Assembly: GCF_040207125.1 (NCBI RefSeq)
Contig: NZ_CP157940.1
Location: 3,658,001-3,722,000, forward strand
Reading direction: 5' to 3'
DNA from: Lacrimispora sp. BS-2
Lineage (GTDB): Bacteria; Bacillota; Clostridia; Lachnospirales; Lachnospiraceae
Length of the DNA stretch: 64,000 nucleotides
Shown here: one piece after another, positions 34,748-42,267 of the stretch
How the letters are laid out: each line of letters starts with the position of its first letter
How positions within the stretch are numbered: the stretch's first letter is position 1
Notes under the pieces: model-generated
Told to the model about the DNA's origin: nothing
Databases searched by the model: none
The model's input: only the letters and a program-made list of their open reading frames with translations
Position numbers and translations under genes: made by a program

Positions 34748-36040
34748 ATGGAGCACGAAAATCCTTTGGTAGGTATGCAATGGGGTATAGACATTTATCA
34801 ATATATAAAAATGTGTCACACATTAGGTGAAAATCACTTTATAGGAATAAATGGACCAGCCGGAATCGGGAAAGGAAAATTAATAAAACAGATAAGCAAA
34901 GCAATTGGCCGGGAATTTATTTCTATAGATTATCCGGACTTTGATGGAAATACCAGTTTCCCGGATACATATGGAGATAAAAATAATGCTTTATTTTATA
35001 TTGAAAATACGGCGGTAAAAAATGGTATGTATCCTAATACAGTTAGCCGTTTTATTAAAGCACTTAACATGACGGGGGATTTATCAGGTGCAATATTTGT
35101 ATTTTCTTCCAATGCTATTCTCGGGACAAACACAGCGTTAAATGCTGAGTTCCGGGTGTTTCTTTATGGTTGTTTATCCATGCAGGAAAAAGTTTTGTAT
35201 GCTAAAACTATTATTGAAAAGTGTCAAAAAAGGTGGAATTTAGAAAATGTACATTTGCCAGATAATACTATTGAAATACTTATAAAACATTATACAAAAG
35301 AAGCTGGGATCAATTATTTATCAGTATTGATTCGAAACTTATATGAAGTCATTTATTATGAAAATAAATATGAAAAGGATAAGAACATAGCTATTACCAA
35401 TAAGATGATTTTTAACATGCTGGGAAGCGGATGTTATGTATTTGATGAACAAATTAAAAAAAGATGTTTACAAGGAGTTGGCATGGCTTGGACGAAATGG
35501 GGAGGAACCCTTTTACCAATTGAAGTGGCAATCACCAGAGGGCAAGGAAATATTGATTTTTCAGGTAATATAGGGAGCCTTATGAAAGAATCTGTTCAAG
35601 TCGTTTTCACTTACCTCAAAGTAAATTGCAGTAAATGGAAGATACCTTCTAATTATTTTTATAAACATGACTTCCATATCAATATATATGAACAAGAGAT
35701 AAGCAAAGATGGAGTTTCAGCTGGCTTGACTTTCTTTGTAAAGTTGCTTTGTACAATAAGAAATATGAAATTCCAGCAGCCTATCGCTTTTTCCGGAGAG
35801 GTATCATTAGAGGGCCGGGTATTAAGAATTGGCGGATTAAAAGAAAAATTGTGTACGATTCAGGAACATGGGATTAAGAAAGTTGTTTTACCAAAGCAAT
35901 CATGGCCGGAATATCAATTAATTCCGGTTGAATTGAGGAACAGCTTATCCGTGAGTTTTATTGATGATTTAAAAGAACTTGAAAAAATAATATTACAGGA
36001 AATGGGGAAATCAGGTTATGGGAGAGAGTCTTTATGTTGA
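34748..36040 (+). CDS. Mini-Lon protease (degenerate AAA+ and Lon catalytic domain)
   Basis: 430 aa, about half the size of LonA. An AAA+-like N-terminal part keeps Walker A (GPAGIGKGK, residues 36-44) but Walker B is eroded (ALFYIENTA where Lon has LLDEIDK). The C-terminal part is a good Lon protease domain: GVGMAWTKWGGTLLPIEVA, catalytic Ser324 in SKDGVSAG and Lys367 in GGLKEKL, with the 43-residue Ser-Lys spacing of E. coli Lon. The N-terminal substrate-binding domain is missing. It overlaps the chorismatase gene by 23 bases, which suggests linked function such as turnover of a pathway enzyme or processing of a peptide. Start 34748 has only a weak ribosome site. Confidence 0.85.
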   Translation: MEHENPLVGMQWGIDIYQYIKMCHTLGENHFIGINGPAGIGKGKLIKQISKAIGREFISIDYPDFDGNTSFPDTYGDKNNALFYIENTAVKNGMYPNTVSRFIKALNMTGDLSGAIFVFSSNAILGTNTALNAEFRVFLYGCLSMQEKVLYAKTIIEKCQKRWNLENVHLPDNTIEILIKHYTKEAGINYLSVLIRNLYEVIYYENKYEKDKNIAITNKMIFNMLGSGCYVFDEQIKKRCLQGVGMAWTKWGGTLLPIEVAITRGQGNIDFSGNIGSLMKESVQVVFTYLKVNCSKWKIPSNYFYKHDFHINIYEQEISKDGVSAGLTFFVKLLCTIRNMKFQQPIAFSGEVSLEGRVLRIGGLKEKLCTIQEHGIKKVVLPKQSWPEYQLIPVELRNSLSVSFIDDLKELEKIILQEMGKSGYGRESLC

Positions 36041-37022
36041 AATTGTTACCGCAAATAGAATGTTTGATCAAATAGCTGGTAATATATTAGGAATCATTGA
36101 ATATGGAGAAAAATCAGAATTTGCCAAAGAAGCAAATACAAAGTTTTTGCCTTATCAGTTTATTCAAGTGGAGAATGTAAGTGGGAACTTCTGCGAAGTC
36201 TGGTATACAACAGAATCGGTTTATTATAAGAAAGTAGAGGGCTGCAGCGTAGGAGAAAGTGATCATTTCTGCTTTCGTACCGTCACAGTGAATGATGAGA
36301 TGGGGACACATCAGCAAAATGCTAAAAACGCCTACAATCAGATTTTTCTAGAATTAAATTTAGATGTTTATCACGTTGTTCGCTTTTGGAACTATATTCC
36401 GGAAATAAACGAAAAGGGAGAAGCCCAGGAGAGGTATAAGGAGTTTTGCGCAGGACGGGAAGAAGCATTCTCAGAATTTTATCAAAAAAATGGGAAGGTT
36501 TATCCTGCGGCAACGGGTATTGGAACAAATGGAAGTAACCTGTGTATTTCTTTACTCGCAATACATAAAAGTGCGAACAGATACAATATCGAAAATCCAA
36601 GACAGGTTCCGGCCTATCAGTATCCGGAGCAGTATGGCACTTCCAGCCCCAAGTTCTCTCGTGCAACATATGTGGAACTAGAAAACGAAAAAATACTGCT
36701 CGTTTCTGGGACAGCAAGCATCATAGGAACAACTAGTGTATATATCGGGGATGCATTTATGCAAACAAAAACAACGATTGATAACATTAAAATATTGTTG
36801 TCTGAAAAGAATCTTAGAGAATATTTCATTGAATGTTCGGAGGTTCGGGCACAATTACAATATTTAAAAGTATATATCAAGAACTGGGGAGACTTCCCGA
36901 TTATAAAACAAATATGTGAAAGAAGTTTTGGAAACCAGAACATCGTGTATTTACAGAACGATATTTGCAGAAAAGAATTATTGGTAGAAATGGAGGGAGT
37001 ATGGATGGGAAATCCTACATAA
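36018..37022 (+). CDS. FkbO/Hyg5-family chorismatase
   Basis: 334 aa. Chorismatases of this family split chorismate into pyruvate and either a dihydrodiol acid (FkbO) or 3-/4-hydroxybenzoate (Hyg5, XanB2). Family segments: FCAGREEAF (143-151), PAATGIGT (163-170), and ENPRQVPAYQYPEQYG then SSPKFSRATYVE (192-220), followed by LLVSGTASIIG, the RidA/YjgF-like core. Which product is made cannot be read from the motifs. It is coupled to the mini-Lon gene. The last codons (NPT, stop) lie in DNA that is homologous to the spacer behind the RiPP precursor at 46.6 kb, so the 3' end was joined to a relic RiPP cassette. Confidence 0.85.
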   Translation: MGESLYVEIVTANRMFDQIAGNILGIIEYGEKSEFAKEANTKFLPYQFIQVENVSGNFCEVWYTTESVYYKKVEGCSVGESDHFCFRTVTVNDEMGTHQQNAKNAYNQIFLELNLDVYHVVRFWNYIPEINEKGEAQERYKEFCAGREEAFSEFYQKNGKVYPAATGIGTNGSNLCISLLAIHKSANRYNIENPRQVPAYQYPEQYGTSSPKFSRATYVELENEKILLVSGTASIIGTTSVYIGDAFMQTKTTIDNIKILLSEKNLREYFIECSEVRAQLQYLKVYIKNWGDFPIIKQICERSFGNQNIVYLQNDICRKELLVEMEGVWMGNPT

Positions 37023-37056
37023 TAAAATGTGCTTTTCAAGGATCATTTTATAAATG

Positions 37057-37079
37057 GCAGAATGGTTGCGCCGTTCTGC
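37057..37079 (+). ncRNA. Relic copy of the RiPP intercistronic hairpin
   Basis: GCAGAATGG pairs with CCGTTCTGC around TTGCG. The surrounding bases (about 37020-37097) align with 46605-46690 between the RiPP precursor and its maturase, including an identical CATTTTATAAA just upstream and ATAAAAAGC just downstream. Base changes in the stem keep pairing through G-T and A-T exchanges, which suggests that the structure was selected before the cassette decayed. Confidence 0.6.
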
Positions 37080-37097
37080 TTATAAAAAGCTGGGGAA

Positions 37098-37178
37098 AGC
37101 GTTGATATAAAGGGGAATATTTACTCCTGTATGCGTTTTAAAGGTAATACGGATTACATGATTAGTAGATTTAGTTGA
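37098..37178 (+). pseudogene. Deleted radical SAM maturase gene (relic)
   Basis: In frame this reads SVDIKGNIYSCMRFKGNTD then YMI, then SRFS and stop. The first part matches SVDIKGNIYPCMRFIGNED / YII of the SPASM domain in the maturase at 46696; SRFS-stop matches the maturase's own end (IRRRFS-stop). So two deletions removed roughly 1.07 kb between the ribosome site and the SPASM domain, and about 0.3 kb between that domain and the C-terminus. It is preceded by a relic hairpin and followed by a terminator matching the one behind the intact maturase. Confidence 0.85.
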
Positions 37179-37185
37179 AAAGTAT

Positions 37186-37237
37186 AATGGGTATTTTCTT
37201 GAGTGTATTGGCACAATAATGAAAATACCCATTTTTT
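37186..37237 (+). terminator. Terminator of the relic RiPP cassette
   Basis: AATGGGTATTTTC pairs perfectly with GAAAATACCCATT, followed by TTTT. It corresponds to the terminator at 48138-48183 behind the intact maturase gene, with a similar stem (ATGGATATTTTCG) and a similar loop length. Confidence 0.88.
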
Positions 37238-37247
37238 GATTTTTTAG

Positions 37248-37275
37248 TTTACATTTTTATCCCTACTTCCTTCTT
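37248..37275 (+). promoter_or_regulatory. TTTACA-N16-CTTCTT promoter of the sigma factor gene
   Basis: TTTACA at 37248-37253 and CTTCTT at 37270-37275 with a 16-base spacer, the same as at 26514 and on the minus strand at 31020. An inverted repeat ATCCCTACTT (37259-37268) / AAGTAGGGAT (37285-37294) overlaps the spacer and the ribosome site and might be an operator. The arrangement predicts positive autoregulation by the sigma factor. Confidence 0.75.
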
Positions 37276-37298
37276 AAAAGTTGAAAGTAGGGATGAAA

Positions 37299-37802
37299 AT
37301 GGGAGAAGAATGTTTTTACAAATTAGTGGAATTATCAAAAAATGATTCCGATGCTATGATGCAGTTATTGGAGGTGATGCAGCCGCTGATTAAATCATAT
37401 AAGAGAAAACTGTTTTTCCTTGAAGCAGCTGATGCAGAGCAAGAGATGTGTTTAGCAATAATAGAAGCAGTAAAAAATATAACGGAGTGCAAAACAGATG
37501 GTCAATGCCTTACATATCTTAATAATGCTGTAAAATTCAGGTTTGCATATATGTGCAAAAGAAATCTGAAAAAAGAGGAAATAGAGGATTCGTATAAAAA
37601 GGATTTAGATGAAGGGGTTTATTTGGAAAAATATAAGGATATTGAAACCTTTTATGATCTGCAAAGAAAAGTAACCTGTATGAATGAAATGCAAAAGAAA
37701 ATCTTGAACTATCTTCTGCTGGATTATTCTGATAGTGAAATTGCAAAGAAAATAGGGATAAGCCGTCAATATGTAAATAGAATCAAGAAAAAGCTTCTTT
37801 AA
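37299..37802 (+). CDS. Small sigma-70-like factor, TcdR/UviA type
   Basis: 167 aa. Region 2-like helices at about 20-75 (a core-binding stretch with YKRKLFFLEAADAEQEMCLAIIE) and a region 4 helix-turn-helix at the C-terminus (LLLDYSDSEIAKKIGISRQYVNRIKKKLL, of which SDSEIAKKIGISRQYVNRI is the core). Size and layout fit the group of small clostridial sigma factors that direct toxin and bacteriocin genes. The ATG at 37299 is preferred: AGTAGGG (37286-37292) lies 6 bases before it, whereas earlier in-frame starts have none. Its own promoter and two others in the window share TTTACA-N16-CTTCTT. An ECF-type assignment is the alternative. Confidence 0.8.
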   Translation: MGEECFYKLVELSKNDSDAMMQLLEVMQPLIKSYKRKLFFLEAADAEQEMCLAIIEAVKNITECKTDGQCLTYLNNAVKFRFAYMCKRNLKKEEIEDSYKKDLDEGVYLEKYKDIETFYDLQRKVTCMNEMQKKILNYLLLDYSDSEIAKKIGISRQYVNRIKKKLL

Positions 37803-37810
37803 TCTTTAAT

Positions 37811-37826
37811 TATTACGTATGTAATA
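37811..37826. promoter_or_regulatory. Third BlaI-type palindrome
   Basis: TATTACGTATGTAATA has the same TATTAC/GTAATA arms as the operators at 28917 and 34589. It lies 8 bases after the sigma factor stop and before the CHAP hydrolase terminator. A -10-like TAATAT (37822-37827) overlaps it on the plus strand but no good -35 is seen. It may control a short RNA, act as a roadblock, or be an orphan site. Confidence 0.55.
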
Positions 37827-37836
37827 TAAAAAGCAG

Positions 37837-37890
37837 GAGTGCCGCTCCTGGCATGTAGCCATAATGGCTTCATGTTATTGTGCGGCACTC
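37837..37890. terminator. Two-part hairpin between converging genes
   Basis: Outer stem GAGTGCCGC (37837-37845) with GCGGCACTC (37882-37890); inner stem CATGTAGCCAT with ATGGCTTCATG. It lies between the sigma factor gene and the 3' end of the CHAP hydrolase gene and probably ends both transcripts. Confidence 0.75.
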
Positions 37891-37948
37891 TCATTTTGTT
37901 ACTGTTAATTAAGTAAATACTCCCAGTCTGTACATGGAATTAAGTGCC

Positions 37949-40129
37949 CTAAATAGTACTTATATCTCCTTTGGCATCAGAAATTGCATCTTCCAGAATA
38001 TAACCGTACGAATTGCTGCCGTTTACACCATAACCTGTAATCCTGGAATCATCTGCATATCTCCACACCTTGCACACCTTGTCAGAAAAATTCCCTTCAA
38101 TGGTATAAACCTTATTACTGCTTTGATCATAACCTACTACAATGGCAGTATGTGATGCATCTGTTCTTAAGAATAGAATATCTCCATATTTCGGAAGATA
38201 ACTGCCCTTAACTCCAAACCGTGATTTTTCTTTGTACCATTCCATTCCTAAAGCAACGGAAGCATATTTAGGGATGATACCATTCACATTATTCGAAGTG
38301 GCTAATAGTCCGGCCTGATAAGCACACCATGATACGAACATAGCACACCAGGGTTTCCCGTTCATTCCATACCATTCTCCGTACTTTGTGATATTATCAT
38401 ATTTTTCTACGGTACCACTTTCATTCAACGCAATATTTACAAAGTTCTCTAAAGAAACACTGCCTTGATAAGCATTTGCAGCATTGTACGCATTTTGCCT
38501 TCTGCTTGCATACTGATTCATTATAGAATTGTTCATTGCAGCCTGATGAAGCTTATCTAAGGAAACCTCACCATGAATGCTCTCTACAATGAGGTTCGTC
38601 TGTTTAGGGCTTTGATTATACAGATCCGCATAATAGATCAATGCTTTTTCATTGGTGATACCTTTACTTTTACCGGTTTCAATATATCCTCCCACATCGC
38701 TTTTAGCCGTTTCATCCTGTACCTGATGGCTTTCTTTTGTATTTAACAAAGCGACTAATGCCTTTTTTTCATCAGCATTTAAATAGCGCCCCTTAAATAC
38801 AGATCTATCCTGGCTCAGCTCTGCAAATAAAGCAGAACCTTTCCCTAATAAATTTTCTACAAGCTGGGAATTCATAGCTTTGATATTGCATAATAAATCA
38901 TGTGCACGTTCCTGGTACCACTGCAGTATGCCAATGCTAATCGGATCTTTGTCATTGATTGCAGTATAATTCCCTTCACCTCTTAAAATCACCTGGATTG
39001 CATATTCCACAATATCATTTGTTCCTGCTATTACAGGGGGGATTGGTGTTTCTGCTTTATATTCTTTTGGACTTGCAGAATATAGCATGGCAAGGGTATT
39101 CGGGCCAGCTATTCCATCAACTGATAATCCATTTATTCTCTGGAAATCCCGCACAGAGCTATATGTTCCATTTCCAAAAACACCATCTGCGGTTCCAATC
39201 CCACAGTTGTAACCTAATTCTAGAAGCCGCAGCTGTAACTTTCGTACTTCTTCTCCTGAATCCCCTTTTTTTAATACAGTTGGAGCACTATATTTTATTG
39301 CATATTCAGAATAAATCTTTTTCAAAGTTTCCGGACCAGCAATGCCGTCTTGTGCTATGTTATTGCACTTTTGGAAGCTAATTACTGCGTAATATGTGGC
39401 ATTTCCAAAAAATCCATCGGCACCAGAAGCCCCACAGGAATATCCCAGTTCAATTAATCTCTCCTGCAGTTCACGCACCTGCTCTCCAGACATCCCCTTT
39501 TTAAGTAACGTTGATGAGGAATAGGGCACCGCATCAGCTGAAAATAGCTTCTTCGAGGTATTGGCTCCAATTACTCCATCCTGTGTCAGTTCGTTCTGCT
39601 TCTGGAATGCTACCACTGCGTAGTACGTTCCACTTCCAAATTGGCCATCTGCCCCTGCGGCACCGCAGGAATATCCCAAAGCAATTAATCTCAGCTGTGC
39701 TTTTTTAACATTTTCGCCCTTGGATCCTCTTGATAATACATACGAAGCCGTGTTCTGGTTATCAGGAAAAAGCAATTTCATGGTTCCGGATCCAACCATA
39801 CCATCTGGGGTTAAACCATGACTGCTCTGAAAATTCAGCACGCTGTTATAGGTTTTCGCTCCCGCAATACCATCAATCGTGCCAATGTCGTACCCGGCAT
39901 TTTTTAACCCCTTCTGTATGGGCATAATCTGCTCACACAACACATTCCAAGTGGAATCATTAACGATTCCTGTAGCTGTTATCCCGTTCTTATTTTGGAA
40001 TCTTATAACTGCACTCTCTGTACCACTTCCATACACACCATCCGTTCCATTGGGATTAATGCACACCATACGTAATCCCTGCTGTAAGCATTTAACGTTG
40101 TTACCTGAATCTCCCTTTTTCATTAACAT
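37949..40129 (-). CDS. Leaderless peptidoglycan hydrolase: PG-binding repeats, lytic domain, CHAP
   Basis: 726 aa. Five peptidoglycan-binding_1-like repeats fill residues 1-360, best seen as LKKGDSGEEVRKLQLRLLEL, then GYNCG, and DGVFGNGTYSSVRDFQ. A central part (about 375-560) with ILRGEGNYTAINDKDPISIG, then ILQWYQERAHDLL, looks like a lysozyme/chitosanase-type domain. The last 150 residues are a CHAP amidase/endopeptidase: catalytic Cys in KPWCAMFVSWCAY and His in DASHTAIVVGY. No signal peptide. The gene faces the sigma factor gene tail to tail. Its upstream region has TTTACA but a less exact -10. Confidence 0.88.
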   Translation of the reverse strand: MLMKKGDSGNNVKCLQQGLRMVCINPNGTDGVYGSGTESAVIRFQNKNGITATGIVNDSTWNVLCEQIMPIQKGLKNAGYDIGTIDGIAGAKTYNSVLNFQSSHGLTPDGMVGSGTMKLLFPDNQNTASYVLSRGSKGENVKKAQLRLIALGYSCGAAGADGQFGSGTYYAVVAFQKQNELTQDGVIGANTSKKLFSADAVPYSSSTLLKKGMSGEQVRELQERLIELGYSCGASGADGFFGNATYYAVISFQKCNNIAQDGIAGPETLKKIYSEYAIKYSAPTVLKKGDSGEEVRKLQLRLLELGYNCGIGTADGVFGNGTYSSVRDFQRINGLSVDGIAGPNTLAMLYSASPKEYKAETPIPPVIAGTNDIVEYAIQVILRGEGNYTAINDKDPISIGILQWYQERAHDLLCNIKAMNSQLVENLLGKGSALFAELSQDRSVFKGRYLNADEKKALVALLNTKESHQVQDETAKSDVGGYIETGKSKGITNEKALIYYADLYNQSPKQTNLIVESIHGEVSLDKLHQAAMNNSIMNQYASRRQNAYNAANAYQGSVSLENFVNIALNESGTVEKYDNITKYGEWYGMNGKPWCAMFVSWCAYQAGLLATSNNVNGIIPKYASVALGMEWYKEKSRFGVKGSYLPKYGDILFLRTDASHTAIVVGYDQSSNKVYTIEGNFSDKVCKVWRYADDSRITGYGVNGSNSYGYILEDAISDAKGDISTI

Positions 40130-40156
40130 AGCTTTTCTCCTTTTTAGTTATACGTT

Positions 40157-40172
40157 TTGAATGCGCATTCAA
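40157..40172. promoter_or_regulatory. 16-bp perfect palindrome before the CHAP hydrolase gene
   Basis: TTGAATGCGCATTCAA is a perfect palindrome placed 28 bases before the start codon, between the presumed -10 and the ribosome site on the minus strand. It looks like an operator for a dimeric repressor that cannot be named from the sequence. Confidence 0.5.
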
Positions 40173-40178
40173 CTAATA

Positions 40179-40204
40179 AAAAGAGGAAAGATCAGATTTG
40201 TAAA
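40179..40204 (-). promoter_or_regulatory. Variant sigma-type promoter of the CHAP hydrolase gene
   Basis: On the minus strand TTTACA is at 40204-40199; CTTTTT follows after 15 bases (40183-40178), or CTCTTT after 13. The -35 equals that of the three exact TTTACA-N16-CTTCTT sites but the -10 and the spacing deviate, so use by the same sigma factor is plausible, not shown. Confidence 0.35.
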
Positions 40205-40217
40205 CTGCATTACTTAA

Positions 40218-40258
40218 AAAGGTCACTATCTAAGTTTATTACTTAGATAATGACCTTT
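40218..40258 (-). terminator. Terminator of the YARHG lipoprotein gene
   Basis: An 18-bp stem (AAAGGTCACTATCTAAGT with ACTTAGATAATGACCTTT, one G-T type mismatch) and a 5-base loop. On the minus strand it is followed by TTTT, 38 bases after the lipoprotein stop codon. Confidence 0.85.
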
Positions 40259-40295
40259 AACCTTGATAAAATAATTTACTTTTTCAAAACCGCCA

Positions 40296-40904
40296 TTATT
40301 CCAGTGCTGATAATATATCCACTAGCACTCGAAGATTTGCTGTCTCATATTCATTAAATACATCATCCCTAAAATCTGATGCTTTGACAGTCGGCGTATA
40401 CCAAACCTGCCCCTTAAAATAATTTCCTAATTCTTCATCCATGAATATATAACCATGTCTCGCATAGATCTCGTTTTTTGCCAAATAAAGAATTACCTTC
40501 GGAAAACCTTCAAGTTCACCTCTGTCATAATATTGACTGTCAGAATTTAGTATTGGTTCAAATACTCGATCCATTCCAGTTCTTAAATTCTTCTCATCCC
40601 AAGCGACAACCTCATTCCAATATTTACTTTTACTCCTTGCTTCTTCCGTTTTAAAAATTTCTTCCTCAATTTCACTTATTTCGTCAGAATTTGCCGCAGA
40701 GCTTACCAAATCGTTGTTGTCATCAGAATGGGAAGAATTATCCTCATTTTGTATTTGGATGTCACCTTTGCTACCATCTAAAATCACCTTAGGTTCATCT
40801 GCCATAACGTCCATGCTCACTCCCGTCGTTCTTCCACAAGCCGTTAGCCATATACTAAGCAAACATAATATGGGGATAAAAAATGTTATTGTATTGTTTC
40901 TCAT
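40296..40904 (-). CDS. YARHG-domain lipoprotein
   Basis: 202 aa. Signal peptide with lipobox LTAC (Cys 23), an acidic Ser/Asn/Glu-rich linker (about 40-90), and a C-terminal YARHG domain with NEIYARHGYIFMDEELGNYF, a small extracellular domain found next to kinases and peptidases, probably wall-associated. No strong ribosome site (AAAGAAAGGCTGATGA). It stands alone between two divergent/terminated units. Confidence 0.85.
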   Translation of the reverse strand: MRNNTITFFIPILCLLSIWLTACGRTTGVSMDVMADEPKVILDGSKGDIQIQNEDNSSHSDDNNDLVSSAANSDEISEIEEEIFKTEEARSKSKYWNEVVAWDEKNLRTGMDRVFEPILNSDSQYYDRGELEGFPKVILYLAKNEIYARHGYIFMDEELGNYFKGQVWYTPTVKASDFRDDVFNEYETANLRVLVDILSALE

Positions 40905-41146
40905 TCATCAGCCTTTCTTTTTATGTTCATACTTTTTATATTATGAAGTTCTATATGTGTAGGATAACTGATACAAAGCTGAAATGCAATAATAAATTTA
41001 GAATGATATATTTTTGGACAAATTAATCAATCTGCATACCTAATGAATCATTTGACATTGAAAACAACAGATTTAAAGTGTATTGATATTAACGAACCAA
41101 TATGATTTATGCATAAAAGATTAAAGAAGAAAGAGGGTATGTTTGA

Positions 41147-42253
41147 ATGAAAGTGTTTAGTGTACCGGCAGATTTTAAGGAGAAAACCATATTGGAATAC
41201 AAAGAATTGAACCAAAGTCATAACAATATAAAAATAAGAGAGACATATGGACAACTCACAGAAGGGTATATGCACATGTCAGGAAGAGCAAAAAGTACCC
41301 TACCACAAATATGTATGAAAGATTTGGAAAAATATGTTGAGTTTTCAAGTAAGAATAGGATTGAATTTAACTATACGTTAAATGCTTCTTGCTTTGGAAA
41401 TTATGAGTTTACTGATGAAGGTATACAAGAAATCAGAAGGCTTCTTATTGACTTGCAAAATATAGGAGTTAAAAATTTAACGTTAGCAACACCTGCAATG
41501 ATTGAATTGGTAAAAAGTATTGCACCTGATATGAATATAAAGGCTTCTGCAATATGCCAAATAAATTCAGTAAAAAGAATGAAGCATTATAAAAAAATTG
41601 GTGTGGAGCGCATCGTTGTGGATCCTGATCTGACTAAAAATTTTAAAATTCTGCGCAATATGGCAGAACTAGGTGCGGATAAAATAGAAATTATAATTAA
41701 TGACAAGTGCGTGAAAGATTGTCCATATAAAACATTTCATTACAATCAAACAGCTCATGACAATAGTAACAGAGCCGAAAGCTATTTTTTTATGAACTGC
41801 GGAGTACAAAAATCCCAAGATCTTCAAGCGTATCTAAATCTTAATTGGATAAGACCAGAGGATTTACATCTGTATGAAAATATGGGAATTAAGTATTTTA
41901 AGGTAGAAGGAAGAGAATTCATGCAGCATGGAAATATGATGAGGCTACTTAAGGCATATATTAATGAAAGTTTTGATGGTAATTTATTAGACTTACTTCA
42001 TATATTTGCCCCCTATGATACGGAGAATCAGCCATACATTGATAACAAAGCCTTAAATGGCTATGTAGAGGGATATTATAACAATAAGGTTGTATGTGAT
42101 CAACAATGTGAAACGTGTGGTTATTGCGGGGGATTTTTAAAAAGGTCATTTAGGATTCCGGAAAATATGGCGTTAGAAGCAATAGAGTATTATAACGAAA
42201 AAAATAATTTTATTCAAAGACTTAAGCATGAACCTCAAATTACAATTAGATAG
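41147..42253 (+). CDS. U32-family Fe-S protein
   Basis: 368 aa, TIM-barrel protein of the peptidase U32 family. The cluster-binding pattern is seen in NDKCVKDCPYKTFHYNQ and FMNCGVQK, comparable to the cysteines that hold a 4Fe-4S cluster in UbiU/UbiV, and in rRNA/tRNA hydroxylating relatives. A second Cys group near the end, CDQQCETCGYCGGF, is extra. Many U32 proteins hydroxylate substrates without oxygen, some drawing on prephenate; a protease role is the older annotation. It starts a run with GNAT and IorAB genes in a cluster that also holds chorismate-related enzymes. GAGGG precedes the ATG by about 11 bases. Confidence 0.82.
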   Translation: MKVFSVPADFKEKTILEYKELNQSHNNIKIRETYGQLTEGYMHMSGRAKSTLPQICMKDLEKYVEFSSKNRIEFNYTLNASCFGNYEFTDEGIQEIRRLLIDLQNIGVKNLTLATPAMIELVKSIAPDMNIKASAICQINSVKRMKHYKKIGVERIVVDPDLTKNFKILRNMAELGADKIEIIINDKCVKDCPYKTFHYNQTAHDNSNRAESYFFMNCGVQKSQDLQAYLNLNWIRPEDLHLYENMGIKYFKVEGREFMQHGNMMRLLKAYINESFDGNLLDLLHIFAPYDTENQPYIDNKALNGYVEGYYNNKVVCDQQCETCGYCGGFLKRSFRIPENMALEAIEYYNEKNNFIQRLKHEPQITIR

Positions 42254-42267
42254 GGGAGGTATGTAAA

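Noticed and set aside
37001..37105. 34-codon ORF starting MDGKSYIIKCAF across the chorismatase end and relic hairpin
   Set aside because: It overlaps the chorismatase end in another frame and crosses the hairpin and deletion junction; the homologous DNA at 46.6 kb has no such frame.
41052..41090. Consensus promoter before the U32 gene (TTGACA at 41052)
   Set aside because: No acceptable -10 at 16-18 bases; the nearest TATTGA is 23 bases away.
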